From positions 1 to 64,000 of the forward strand of contig JBDTNL010000002.1 of the NCBI GenBank assembly GCA_039933785.1: DNA of 64,000 bases, read 5' to 3'. The stretch comes from JBDTNL01 sp039933785. Lineage in GTDB: Bacteria > Acidobacteriota > Thermoanaerobaculia > Multivoradales > JAGPDF01. The translations under genes and the position numbers were made by a program. The notes beneath the pieces were generated by a model. That model saw nothing but the letters and a program-made list of their open reading frames with translations, ran no database searches and was not told the DNA's origin. Shown here piece by piece: positions 31,944 through 42,100 of this stretch (positions within the stretch are counted from its first letter, which is position 1; the number at the start of each line of letters is the position of its first letter).

Positions 31944-33212
31944 CTAGGTTGGAGTGCTGGCTGAGTCACCCGCCGTCAGATTCGAAAGACGCTCTCCAAG
32001 CAACTCGACGGCTGTCCGTATCTCGAGCCCGAATGTTGCGCGCTGGTAGACGCTACGAACTCCTCTGGGCTTGTGGTTCTGTAGTGCGTCGATAACGTGC
32101 GGAGCGATACCCCACATTTGGAGCCAAGTTGAGGTGGTCCGTCGTAGGTCATGAGGAGTGAAGTGCGGAAGACCTGTTGCGTTATTTAGCCGCGCTGTCG
32201 ACTGGGAGAGCCAGGCTAGTCTCTTGCGGTCGCGGCGCGAGCGGAGAATCCATTCACCGTCTCCGGACCACGGGCGGAGCGTCTCGATAATTTCGACAGC
32301 TCGGATTGATAAGGGGACTCGGTTCGAAAGGCCATTTTTTGAGTATTCCGCCGGAATTGTCCACCAAGTGCCGGTTCGGTCGGAGTCGAGGTCAGTCCAT
32401 CGCAAGCGCGTAACCTCTCCCGGACGTTGACCGGTCAATAGGATTAGACGCCAAGCAGCAGCCGTGAAGGGCTGGAAGCCATCCAGGGCGCGCCAGACCC
32501 GTGCTGCCTCAGCTTCGGTCAGCCAGCGTTCTCGCGATCGCTCCTTGGCGGGTTTCCGGAGACGATAGGCGGGGTTGAGATCGATGAACTCGCGATCAAC
32601 AGCGAACGAAAACAAACGGGAGACAAGAGCCAGGACTCGGTTGGCCGACACCGGTGCTGGTGTCCCCGGGGACCTTCGCCCGCCGCCGCCACCTTCGGCA
32701 ATGTTCTCGACCAACTCGATGATGTCTTTCCTTCCAATGTCCCGGATCTTCCGGGTTCCCCACATCGGGAGGAGATCCATCTCAAGCTTCCGTTTGTCCT
32801 CCCGCCACGACTTCTTCCGTGGCGCAGGATAGTGCGGCTCTGCCTCCATTGACGAGCTCCGCGCTGGCCCTCGGGCGTATCGAAGATAGATCTCAGCAAG
32901 CTCCGCGAATGTCTCTGCGGCGCGCTCGGCCTCTTTGTCTTTCTGTGGATCGCTGCCAGTCTCGACCTGACCCAAAATGACGATAGCCCTTGAGCGGGCC
33001 GCCTGGAGTGATACGGCTGGATACGCACCGAGGTCAAATCGTCGGCGCTGTCCGCGGCCCCCATAGCGCACGAAAAAGCTGCGGCGCCCGCTGGCGAAGA
33101 CTCGAACTCCGAAGCCGGGTAGCTCGGAGTCCTGAAAGTCTTCCTGCTTCTGTGCGGTACGCAGGGCTTTGATTGTCCGGTCCGCAGTAAGTCTTCGAGA
33201 CCTTGGTTTCAT
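31944..33212 (-). CDS. int: Tyrosine integrase, P4-type
   Basis: A 422-residue site-specific recombinase. An N-terminal DUF4102-type arm-binding part (LPGFGVRVFASGRRSFFVRY, DLGAYPAVSLQAARSRA) comes first, then a core-binding SAM-like domain, then the catalytic domain with R263 in LLTGQRPGE, H354 and R357 in HDLRRT, a later NHKPRGVRSV, and the nucleophile Y389 in YQRA. All expected residues are present. It is read away from the attachment site 130 bases to its right. P4-type integrases insert into tRNA 3' ends, which matches the tRNA-Ala duplicate. Confidence 0.96.
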   Translation of the reverse strand: MKPRSRRLTADRTIKALRTAQKQEDFQDSELPGFGVRVFASGRRSFFVRYGGRGQRRRFDLGAYPAVSLQAARSRAIVILGQVETGSDPQKDKEAERAAETFAELAEIYLRYARGPARSSSMEAEPHYPAPRKKSWREDKRKLEMDLLPMWGTRKIRDIGRKDIIELVENIAEGGGGGRRSPGTPAPVSANRVLALVSRLFSFAVDREFIDLNPAYRLRKPAKERSRERWLTEAEAARVWRALDGFQPFTAAAWRLILLTGQRPGEVTRLRWTDLDSDRTGTWWTIPAEYSKNGLSNRVPLSIRAVEIIETLRPWSGDGEWILRSRRDRKRLAWLSQSTARLNNATGLPHFTPHDLRRTTSTWLQMWGIAPHVIDALQNHKPRGVRSVYQRATFGLEIRTAVELLGERLSNLTAGDSASTPT

Positions 33213-33343
33213 CGGGCCACCTCCGGGCCACCGAACGCTGCGCTTGTCTGCGCCAGCATGACCCTGATATTTTATCCGAGAGCCCGTCTAAAGCCTATTC
33301 CGATAGGATTCTGCACCTGCCAGCGGCTGTCTGAGGCAGATAT

Positions 33344-33396
33344 GCGCTTGAATGGCATTCAAGAGGTCGACGGTTCGATCCCGTTCGGCTCCACCA
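33344..33396 (+). other. attR: Attachment site: 3' part of tRNA-Ala(GGC)
   Basis: The bases fold as the 3' two thirds of tRNA-Ala. The anticodon stem is CTTGA (33347-33351) / TCAAG (33359-33363), with loop ATGGCAT and anticodon GGC at 33354-33356. The variable loop is AGGTC, the T arm GACGG-TTCGATC-CCGTT (33369-33385), then acceptor strand CGGCTCC, A73 and CCA (33394-33396). No D arm or 5' acceptor strand precedes it, so this is not a working gene. It is read as the duplicate left when the element inserted into the 3' end of tRNA-Ala. The intact copy should lie beyond the left edge. Confidence 0.9.
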
Positions 33397-33478
33397 AGAT
33401 AGATCCTGACAATTTAGCGAAATACCGAGGGCCTGCTGGAGCGATCTGGCGGGCTCTTTTGGTTGGCGGAGAGCGAAG

Positions 33479-34576
33479 ATGATCCGAGGGGAAATCACGC
33501 GCTTCGTCCATGGTGCCGTTGCCCTCTGGGTGTTTCTCGCTCCGACCGGCGCGTTCGCCGTCGCTCCGGATCACGCCGCACCGCCCGGTTCGCAAGGCGC
33601 CTTCGAGCAGTCGATCGTCGTCGGGCTGGTGACCGAGCGCCTACGGATCGTCGACTTCGGCGGCAATCCCATTCGTGGCCTCGGCCCCGAGGATCTCCGG
33701 GTGCGGGTGGGAAAACGCGAAGTGCCCATCGTGGCTCTCGACTGGGTCGCCGAGGGCGCGGGCGCGCTGCCTGCCGTTCCGTCCGGCGCTCCTCGCGAAG
33801 CCGCCGCAACCGACGTGCCCTCCATCGCGGCGCCCGATCCCGCGAAGGGGCGGCTGGTGGTCGTCTTCGTGCAGGCAGACCTGCATCCCTCCCGCATCAG
33901 TGGTCAGCTCCGCTTGCGACCGTATACGAGGGAGCTGCTCGGTGCGCTGCAAGTCACCGACCGTGTGGCTGTGGTGTCGTTCGACTCGCACTTGAAGCTC
34001 TGGCAGGACTTCTCGAGCGATTCTGTGGCGACTCACGCCGCGGTCGATCGGGCGATGCTGTTCAGCAAGGAGACTCCGGTGACCGCGTCGTCGCCCGATT
34101 CGCTGGCGGCGCATTTTCCGTACGCCGAAGCGCGCGACGCGGCTTCGCCCGAACGCGCGCTCGAGCTCGTCGCGCGCGCCATGGCGGCGCTGCCGGGAGA
34201 GAAGACCGTGATCTTCCTCGGCTGGGGACTGGGGCGGTACGACGGCGAGTTTGGTGTCCACATGACGCCGGAGTTCGCCCCGGCGGTCCTCGCGCTGCAG
34301 GCGGCGCGAGCCATGGTCTTCGTGCTCGACGTGACGAGCGCGGACGAGCATTCGCTCGCCGTCGGCCTCGAGAGTGTGGCGACCGCGACCGGCGGCCTGT
34401 ACTTCAGCACGTTTCGGCTGCCGCAAGTCGCGGCCCGGGCGCTCGCGCACACGCTCTCGGGGTACTACGTCCTCACTCTCGACCGCGGTGTGCTCGCGGA
34501 GCTCGACGGCAAGGTGCGCATCGACCTGCGGTCGCGAAGAGGAACGGTTCTCTCGCGCCCCTTCGACACGCGATAA
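33479..34576 (+). CDS. VWFA-related secreted protein, acidobacterial type
   Basis: A 365-residue exported protein, signal peptide to about residue 28 (PTGAFAV). It then reads like the VWFA-related acidobacterial family (TIGR03436): an N-terminal beta domain (VVGLVTERLRIVDFGGNPIRGLGPEDLRV-type, over 45-80), a Rossmann-like VWA core (LVVVFVQADLHPSR, VVSFDSHLKLWQDFS, EKTVIFLGWGLGRYDG), and a late VLDVTSADEHSLAVGLESVA section. The strict DxSxS metal site is not present in the usual form. GGAG lies nine bases before the ATG. It is the first host gene beyond the element and its function is unknown. Confidence 0.82.
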   Translation: MIRGEITRFVHGAVALWVFLAPTGAFAVAPDHAAPPGSQGAFEQSIVVGLVTERLRIVDFGGNPIRGLGPEDLRVRVGKREVPIVALDWVAEGAGALPAVPSGAPREAAATDVPSIAAPDPAKGRLVVVFVQADLHPSRISGQLRLRPYTRELLGALQVTDRVAVVSFDSHLKLWQDFSSDSVATHAAVDRAMLFSKETPVTASSPDSLAAHFPYAEARDAASPERALELVARAMAALPGEKTVIFLGWGLGRYDGEFGVHMTPEFAPAVLALQAARAMVFVLDVTSADEHSLAVGLESVATATGGLYFSTFRLPQVAARALAHTLSGYYVLTLDRGVLAELDGKVRIDLRSRRGTVLSRPFDTR

Positions 34577-34664
34577 GCCGACTGGGCCCAGGCGCTAGCG
34601 ACCGATATCAAGCGGCGCCGAAAACATCGTCCTAGTCGCCGTTTTCGCGATAGCCTCTCCCCCC

Positions 34665-36095
34665 ATGCCACAGACTCCTGCGCTTCAGTTCAGCGACTTC
34701 TCGCCGCTGCTCGGCGCCGCCGGCATTTGGGTTGCCGCGGTGTTGTACGGCCTCTTCGCCCTGCGCTCACATCCCAAGGGATTGCGGCCGCTGTTCTTCA
34801 CCGAGATGTGGGAGCGCTTCAGTTACTACGGCATGCGCGCCCTGCTCTTCCTTTACATGATCTTGCCGCTCGAGAGCGGTGGCTTGGGGTTCACCAAGGC
34901 GCGCGCCGGGTTGATCTACGGGCTCTACACCTTCCTGGTCTACGCCTTCAGCATTCCCGGAGGCTGGGCGGCCGACAAGTTTCTCGGCTACCGGCGGGCG
35001 ATCGTGATCGGCGGAGTACTCATCGCCGCCGGAGAGTTTTCGCTGGCGACCGGAACGATGGCCTTTTTCTACCTCGGACTGTTCTTGATCGTGGTCGGCA
35101 CCGGCCTGCTCAAGACCAACTGCACGACCCTGGTGGGGCAGCTCTACGGCGAGAAAGATCCACGGCAGGATGCGGGCTACTCGATCTACTACATGGGGAT
35201 CAACATCGGCGCCCTAGTGGCGCCGCTGGTGCTCGGATTCGTGGCCCAGGAGACCGTCGTGGTGCGCGCCTTGGGCACGTTCGGTCTGGCGAGCGCGAAC
35301 GGCTGGCATTGGGCCTTCGGGATCGCCGGTGTCGCCATGCTTCTCGGGCTGGCGCAGTACTCGGTGCAGCAGCGCCTGCTCGGCAACGCGGGACAGCAAG
35401 GCGGCTCGTCGAAGACGGCAGAGGCCGCGGCCCCGCTGCCACCGCTCACCCACGAAGAAAAGCAGCGCATGTGGGTGGTCGGCATCCTGGTCATCTTCAT
35501 CATGACCTTCTTCTTCGTCTTCGAGCAGGCCGGCACGACGCTGAATCTGTTCGCCGACGAGCACACCAGGAATCAGATCGGAAGCTTCAAGTTCCCGTCT
35601 TCCTGGCTCCAGTCGGTGAACTCGATCTGGCTCCTGCTGATCGTGCCGCTGATCAGCGTGCTGTGGGTGAAGCTCGGCAAGAATGAGCCCTCGAGTCCGG
35701 TGAAGTTCACCCTCGGGTTGTTCTTCGTTGGCGCCGGAATGTTGTTGCTGGTTCCTCCGAGCTTCGCATTCCAAGCCGACGCTACGCTCAAGGTGGCGCC
35801 TTGGTGGCTCATCGGAACCTATCTGCTGCACACCATCGGTGAGCTCTGCCTAAGCCCCGTCGGCCTGTCGACGGTCTCGAAGCTGGCACCGAAACGCTTC
35901 GCCGGCCAGCTCATGGGCGTGTTCTTCTTCGCCATCGGCGCCGGCAACATGCTCGCCGGTCTCGCCGGTTCGATCAGCGGCAGCCTCAAGCCCTCGACTC
36001 TTTTCCTGGGGCTCTTCGTGATCACCACAGTCATGGCGGTAGTCCTCGTAGTCCTCACGCCGCGCATCAAGCGGATGATGGGCGACACGAACTGA
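34665..36095 (+). CDS. POT-family proton-dependent oligopeptide transporter
   Basis: A 476-residue MFS-type transporter of the POT/PTR2 family, importing di- and tripeptides with protons. The family signature is clear: RPLFFTEMWERFSYYGMRAL (ExxER-type motif, residues ~42-61), then GGWAADKFLGYRRAIVIGG and GTGLLKTNC. About 12-14 hydrophobic helices alternate with short loops, and the region around FVFEQAGTTLNLFAD is typical of helix 7-8. No clear ribosome binding site precedes the ATG at 34665. It stands alone and a hairpin follows. Confidence 0.92.
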   Translation: MPQTPALQFSDFSPLLGAAGIWVAAVLYGLFALRSHPKGLRPLFFTEMWERFSYYGMRALLFLYMILPLESGGLGFTKARAGLIYGLYTFLVYAFSIPGGWAADKFLGYRRAIVIGGVLIAAGEFSLATGTMAFFYLGLFLIVVGTGLLKTNCTTLVGQLYGEKDPRQDAGYSIYYMGINIGALVAPLVLGFVAQETVVVRALGTFGLASANGWHWAFGIAGVAMLLGLAQYSVQQRLLGNAGQQGGSSKTAEAAAPLPPLTHEEKQRMWVVGILVIFIMTFFFVFEQAGTTLNLFADEHTRNQIGSFKFPSSWLQSVNSIWLLLIVPLISVLWVKLGKNEPSSPVKFTLGLFFVGAGMLLLVPPSFAFQADATLKVAPWWLIGTYLLHTIGELCLSPVGLSTVSKLAPKRFAGQLMGVFFFAIGAGNMLAGLAGSISGSLKPSTLFLGLFVITTVMAVVLVVLTPRIKRMMGDTN

Positions 36096-36113
36096 ACCCA
36101 CCCTTCTGAAGGA

Positions 36114-36135
36114 AGCCCGGAGGCCGCTCCGGGCT
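36114..36135 (+). terminator. Hairpin after the POT transporter gene
   Basis: A perfect 8-bp inverted repeat AGCCCGGA / TCCGGGCT with loop GGCCGC begins 19 bases after the transporter stop codon. No T-run follows, so it is a terminator-like hairpin rather than a textbook intrinsic terminator. The next gene begins 55 bases on. Confidence 0.5.
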
Positions 36136-36189
36136 CCGAGTCTTGATGTCGGGAACTCGGGAGTCTCTTCCGAGTCTAAGATCGGCATC

Positions 36190-39100
36190 ATGCGAAAACG
36201 CTCCCTGGTTCTGGTTCTCGTCGCGCTGGCTTCCCTTTCCATCGGTTTGGCGCTGGCGCTCGCTCCGGCCGGCGATCCGGGCTCGCGTCCCTCAGGAACG
36301 CGGCCCGTCGCGCCGGCGAAGGCACCGGACCCGGTGAAAGCCAAGCCCGCGGGCTGGAACGAGGTGACGCGACTCGTTTCCGAACAGAAGATGAGCGCCG
36401 CGCAAGACCTCGTCGACATCATCCTGGCGCGAGCGCAACGGACGGGCGATACGGCTTCGTGGACGCGAGCTCTGGTTGAAGGCTCGGTCCTGCGGAGCGC
36501 GAGCGGCGGTTACGAGGGCGCGGTGAAGTTCCTCAAGGAGCATCCCTGGCCACAAGGCGATCTCGATCGCGCGACGCTCGACTTGTTCTATGCCCAGGCC
36601 CTGGTCGAGTACTACGACTCCTACTCCTGGGAGATCAACCGTCGAGAGCGGGTCGAGGCTGTCTCGGCGACCGCGGTGCCCGATCTCAAGCTCTGGACGC
36701 GCGACCAGCTCTTCGCTGCCGCTGTCGCGTCGTATGCCGAGGCCTGGAAGCAGCGCAGCGCCTTGGGTGGTCTGCCGCTGTCGCGCATGTCGCACTACCT
36801 GATCGCCAACGACTATCCCGTGCGCGTGCGCGGCACCTTGCGCGACACCCTGTCCTATTTGTTCGTCGAACTTCTGGCGGACACCTCGATGTGGACTCCG
36901 GCGCAGAACAGCGAGCTCTATCGCCTGGATGTGCAAGGGCTGATCGCGGGCAGTGCCGCCTCGGCCGCGGGATCGGACACCGCGCTCGCCGACCCCTCGG
37001 TGCATCCGATCGTGAAGCTCGGCGCGGTGCTCGCCGATCTCGAGGCTTGGCACGCCGCCGCCGGCGCGCGTGAAGCGGCGCTCGAAGCGCGCCTGGAGCG
37101 CGCCCGGCGTCTGAACGAGGCCTTTTCGCAAGCCGAGGACAAGGGCCGCGTTCGCGCCGATCTCGAGCAGCGGCTGGCGGCCTATCGCAGCTTGCCCTGG
37201 TGGTCCGAAGGCATGGCCACGCTCGGCTCCCTGGTCCAGGGGGACGACGCGCCGGACAGTCAGCGGCGAGCGCACGACTTGTTCGAGCAGGGTGAGAAGG
37301 CCTACCCCGCAACCCAAGGAGGAAAACGCTGCCAGGCCCTGCGCCTGAGGATCGAAGCCCCCGACTTCAGCCTCAGCGGGATGTCGAGCGACGCGCCAGG
37401 GAAGCGTTCGATCGAGGTCAATCACCGCAATCTGGGTCAGCTATATTTTCGCGCGTATCCGATCGATCTTCTGGATCGAATCGAGCGCCAGGCGACGAAC
37501 GAGCTGTTTCCCCAGGGAGATGAGGCCCGCAAGTTCGCCAGCGGCCAGAAGCCGATCGCGCAATGGACGAGCGAACTTCCCGCGACCCCCGACTATCGCA
37601 GTCACCGCACCTTCGTAGTGCCGCCGCTCGACCATCCGGGGGTCTTTCTGGTCCTCGCGTCGGCGCGCGCGGACTTCGCGTCGTCCAACAACCGGGTGAT
37701 GTCGCTCGGCATGGTGGTGGGCGATCTCGTGCTCACGACGGCTGTCGAAGGCGACGGCGATTCTCGCCTGCGCGTTCTCAGCGGCGGCAAGGGCGAGCCG
37801 GTGGCCGGCGCCGAGGTGCGCGTCTACCGTCGCGACTGGCAGAGCGGTCCGCAACGGACGCTGAAGGCGACGAGCGACGCCGACGGAGTTGTCGTGCTGC
37901 CTGCCGCCGCCGACCGCTCGGGGTGGTGGGGCGGCATCGCGCTCGCCCGCAGCGGCAACGATTGGGCGGTGCAGGAGATCGGCCTGCCGCAGCCGACCCG
38001 GCCGGGCGACGTGACCTCGGCGCTGGTCTTCACCGATCGCAGTGTCTACCGCCCGCAGCAGACCGTGCGTTTCAAGGTGCTCGCGTACGGCGGCCAGCAG
38101 AGCGAGGGCCGGTTGACGCAGCGCACCAACGCTCCGGTCACGGTGACGCTGCGCGACCCCAACAATCAGGAAGTAGAGACGCGTTCGTTGACCACCAACC
38201 GGTTCGGCACCGCGGCCGGCGAATTCAGCATCCCGTCGGGGCGCCCGCTGGGCCAATGGGTGGTGAGCGCGTCGCCCTCGGGGTCCGCGACCATTCGGGT
38301 CGAAGAGTACAAGCGGCCAACGTTCGAGGTCACGCTCAAGGCACCGGTCGACGCGATGCGGCTCAATCGACCGGGCAAGCTCCGCGGTGAGGCGCGCTAC
38401 TACTTCGGCCTTCCCGTCGCCGCCGGCACCGCGCATTGGCAGGTCACGCGACAGGCCGTGCTGCCCTCGTGGTGGTACTGGTGGGGCTGGTCCGGCTGGT
38501 GGGGCGGCGGACAAGCTCCGTTACCGCAGGTGATCGCCTCGGGCCAGAGCCCGCTCGCGGAGGACGGAACCTTCGACGTTGCGTTCACGCCCGCCGCCGA
38601 CGAGCGCGCCTCGGGCTTCGACGAGGTGTCCTATCAATACAAGTTGGCGGCTGATGTCACCGACGAAGGCGGCGAGACGCGAAGCGCCGAGCGCGGCTTC
38701 CGCCTCGGCAACGTGGCCGTTCAGGCGCGGATCGACACGGATCGCGGCTTCTTCCGCGCCGGAGAAGACGCCGCGCTCACCGTGGTGCGCACGGACCTCG
38801 ACGGCGAACCTCGCGCCGGCGTCGGTCGTTGGCAGCTCTCGGCCGTGGCGCAGCCGTCGGCGCCGGTGATGCCCGCGGACGAGCCGGTGCGGCACCCGCC
38901 GGCCGCGAGTTCGGCGAATGCCCCCGCCGTCGTCTCGACTCCCGGCGACGATCTGCAGCCGCGTTGGACCGCCGACAGCGACTGGCAGAAGGTCTTGCGC
39001 GGCTGGGCGGACGGCCGCGAGATCGCGAAAGGCGAGCTCACTCACGACAGCAAGGGTGAAGGCGTCGTCACGCTGCCCAAGCTCGCGCCCGGCGCCTATC

Positions 39101-42100
39101 GCCTGCGGTATTCGACCAAGGATGCCTTCGGAGCGAGCGCGTCGGTGCAGCAGGAGTTCGTGGTGGCCGGCCCCGGGTTGTCCCTGGCAGTGCCCGCCGC
39201 GCTGGTACCCGAGCTCTCTTCGGTCAAGGTGGGCGGGACGGCTCGCTACCTGGTGCTCAGCGGATTCGCCGACCAGGCGCTCTTCCTGGAGACCTTCCGC
39301 GACGGCATGCTCACTGCCCGACGGCGCGTCGCTCCCGGCACTGGAGTCGTCGAATTGCCGGTGACCGCAGCGGATCGCGGCGGCTTCGCGCTGCGCCTCA
39401 CGATGCTGCGCGATCATCAGATGCTGCAGCCTTCGATCGGTTTCAACGTGCCCTGGGACAATCGGGCGCTCGACGTTTCGTTCTCGACCTTCCGCGATCG
39501 TCTGCGGCCGGGAGGCCACGAGACCTTTCGCGTCAAGGTGACGCCGGTCGAGGGAACCGGAACTCCAGCCGAGTTGCCGACGGCGGAAGTACTGGCGTAC
39601 ATGTACGACCGCAGTCTGGATCTCTTCGCGCCGCACAGTCCGCCGAGCCCGCTGTCGCTGTTTCCCTCCCGCCAGGGCATGAGCTGGGTCTCGAACAGCC
39701 TGGGCCAGCGCACTGCGGCCTGGGTCTCACAGGACAGCTGGGCCGACGTGCCAGGAGTGGCGGATTGGACCCCGGACCGGCTCGCCCTCCTCGACGGCTA
39801 TCCCATCGGCGGCATGGGGAGGCGCGTGCGCGGCGGGATGGAAGGTGGCGTGGCCAGCGGGTTCTTGGCCGACGCGCCGGTGCCTCAGCCAATGATGATG
39901 GCGAAGGCTGCCCTAGGCAAGGAAGAACGTAGCGCTCCCGACTCGTTCGCGGCAAACGCAGAGACTCCCGCTTCGAGCGACCGGGCCGCCGCCGCGCCGC
40001 CCGAGCTGCGCAGCAACTTTGCCGAGACCGCGTTCTGGCAGCCCAGCCTGCTGACCGGAGCGGACGGCACCGCCACCATCGAGTTCACCGTACCCGACTC
40101 GGTGACTTCGTGGAGCGTGTGGGCGCACGCGGTGACCGCCGACTTGCGCTCCGGTTCCACGAGCCGGCAGGCGCAGAGCGTCAAGGACCTCATGGTGCGG
40201 CCATACTTGCCGCGCTTTCTGCGCGAGGGCGACTCCGCCGACCTGAAGTTGGTGTTGAACAACGCCTCGACGCACGATCTGTCGGGCACGCTCGAGTTCG
40301 AGATTCTCGATCCCGCGACCGACACCTCGCTGCTCGCCGACTTCGGAGTAGATCCCGCGGCGGCGCGGCGCGAGTTCACGGTCAAGGCGGGTGGGAGCAG
40401 CAACGTCTCGATCGCCGTGCATGCCCCCAAGCGCGTCGGCGAGGTGGCGATCAAGGTGACCGCCGTGGCGGGCGACCTGAGCGATGGCGAGCTCAGGCCT
40501 CTGCCGTTGTTGCCCTCGCGCTTGCATCTGGCGCAGTCGCGGTTCGTGGCGTTGCGCGGTGTCGAGCAGCGCGAGATGACCTTCAGCGACATGGCGCGCA
40601 CCGACGATCCGAGCCGGATCGACGAGCAGATGGTGGTCACGGTCGATGCGCAGCTGTTTTACGGAGTGCTCCAGGCGCTGCCTTACCTGGTGGACTACCC
40701 GTACGAATGCACCGAGCAGACGATGAATCGCTTCCTCTCGACCGGCATCGTGAGCAGCCTGTTCGAGCGCTATCCGGCGGTCGGCAAGATGGCGCAAGAC
40801 CTGGCCAAACGGGACACCCGCTTCGAGACTTTCGACGGCGTCGATCCGAATCGCAAGATCGCGCTCGAAGAGACGCCGTGGCTCGAACTCTCACAGGGCA
40901 ATCTGCCCAACGGTGGCACCACGGGCGACAAGCCGGACCCCGGCCTCGTTCGCGTGCTCGACCCGCGGGTCGCGAAAGCCGAGCGCTCGGCGGCGCTCGC
41001 GAAACTGGCCAAAGCGCAGCTGCCCAGCGGCGCGTTCCCCTGGTGGCCGGGCGGACCGCCGTCCGATTACATGACGCTCTACATGATGTACGGCTTCGCC
41101 AAGGCGGCGGAGTTCAAGGTCGAGGTGCCGCGCGACATGGTGGAGCGCGGCTGGCAGTATCTCGGCAGCATCTACCGCGACGACTATCAGCACAAGATCG
41201 ATCACCCGGATTGCGACTGCAACTGGGAGTTCCTCACCTTCCTCAACTACGTCGCCTCGGCATATCCCGACCCGACGGTGATGAAGGACGCCATTCCGCA
41301 GAGCGAGCGCGTGCGCATGTTGAACGCTTCGTTCAAGCGCTGGAAGAATCACGCGCCATATTTCAAGGGCCTGCTGGCCTTGACCCTGAAGCGCATGGGG
41401 CGCCCGCAGGACGCCAAGCTGGTGTTCGACAGTGTGATGGACTCGTCCAAGACCACGCCAGACGAAGGCACGTTCTGGGCCCCCGAGGAGCGCGGCTGGC
41501 TCTGGTACAACGACACCATCGAATCGCACGCCTTCGCGCTGCGCGCCTTGATGGAGCTCCAGCCCAAGGACCCCCGGCAGGAGGGGTTGGTGCAGTGGCT
41601 CTTCCTCAACAAGAAGCTCAACCACTGGAAATCGACCCGCGCGACCGCGGAGGTGCTCTATACGTTGGCCAAGTACCTCGAACAGACCAAGCAGCTCGGT
41701 GTCCGCGAAGAGGCCACGGTGCATGTCGCGGGACAGTCCACGACCTTCACCTTCGAGCCCGACCGCTACACCGGCAAGAAGAATCAGGTCGTGGTTCCGG
41801 GAGCCCGGCTCGGCCCCGCCGCGGCCACGGTCACGGTGGAGAAGAAGACGCCTGGAATCATGTTCGCCTCCGCCACCTGGCATTTCTCGACCGAGGAACT
41901 GCCCAAGGAGGATCGTGGTGATCTCTTCAAGGTGTCGCGCAAATATTTCCGGCGCGTGAAAGCGGGAAGCGAGACCACCCTGCAGCCGCTGGGCGAAGGC
42001 GCGACACTCGCGGTCGGCGACGAGATCGAAGTGCAGCTCTCGTTGAGCAGCCGCGCGCCGGCCGAATACGTGCATCTGCGCGATCCCCGTGCCGCCGGCC

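Larger units (their letters stand above)
1..33396. mobile_element. Integrative and conjugative element, right-hand part
   Basis: The block carries an integrase at its right edge, a tRNA-Ala 3' duplicate as boundary, a candidate oriT, a relaxase with its accessory protein, a coupling protein, a complete set of Trb mating-pair proteins and ParA/ParB. That is enough for a self-transmissible element. The trb order (B, C, D, E, J, L, F, G, I) with traG upstream and parA/parB nearby resembles Tn4371-like and IncP-type systems. The left boundary is outside the window, so total size is unknown. Cargo lies on the left, regulators and integrase on the right. Transfer ability is inferred, not shown. Confidence 0.93.

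Noticed and set aside
31879..31947. 22-codon frame just after the TPR gene as a possible signalling peptide
   Set aside because: It has no ribosome binding site and no export signal, and it overlaps the integrase end. Chance is more likely.
33301..33396. A complete tRNA-Ala gene at the element boundary
   Set aside because: Only the part from the anticodon stem onward is present. No D arm or 5' acceptor strand matching CGGCTCC is found upstream.
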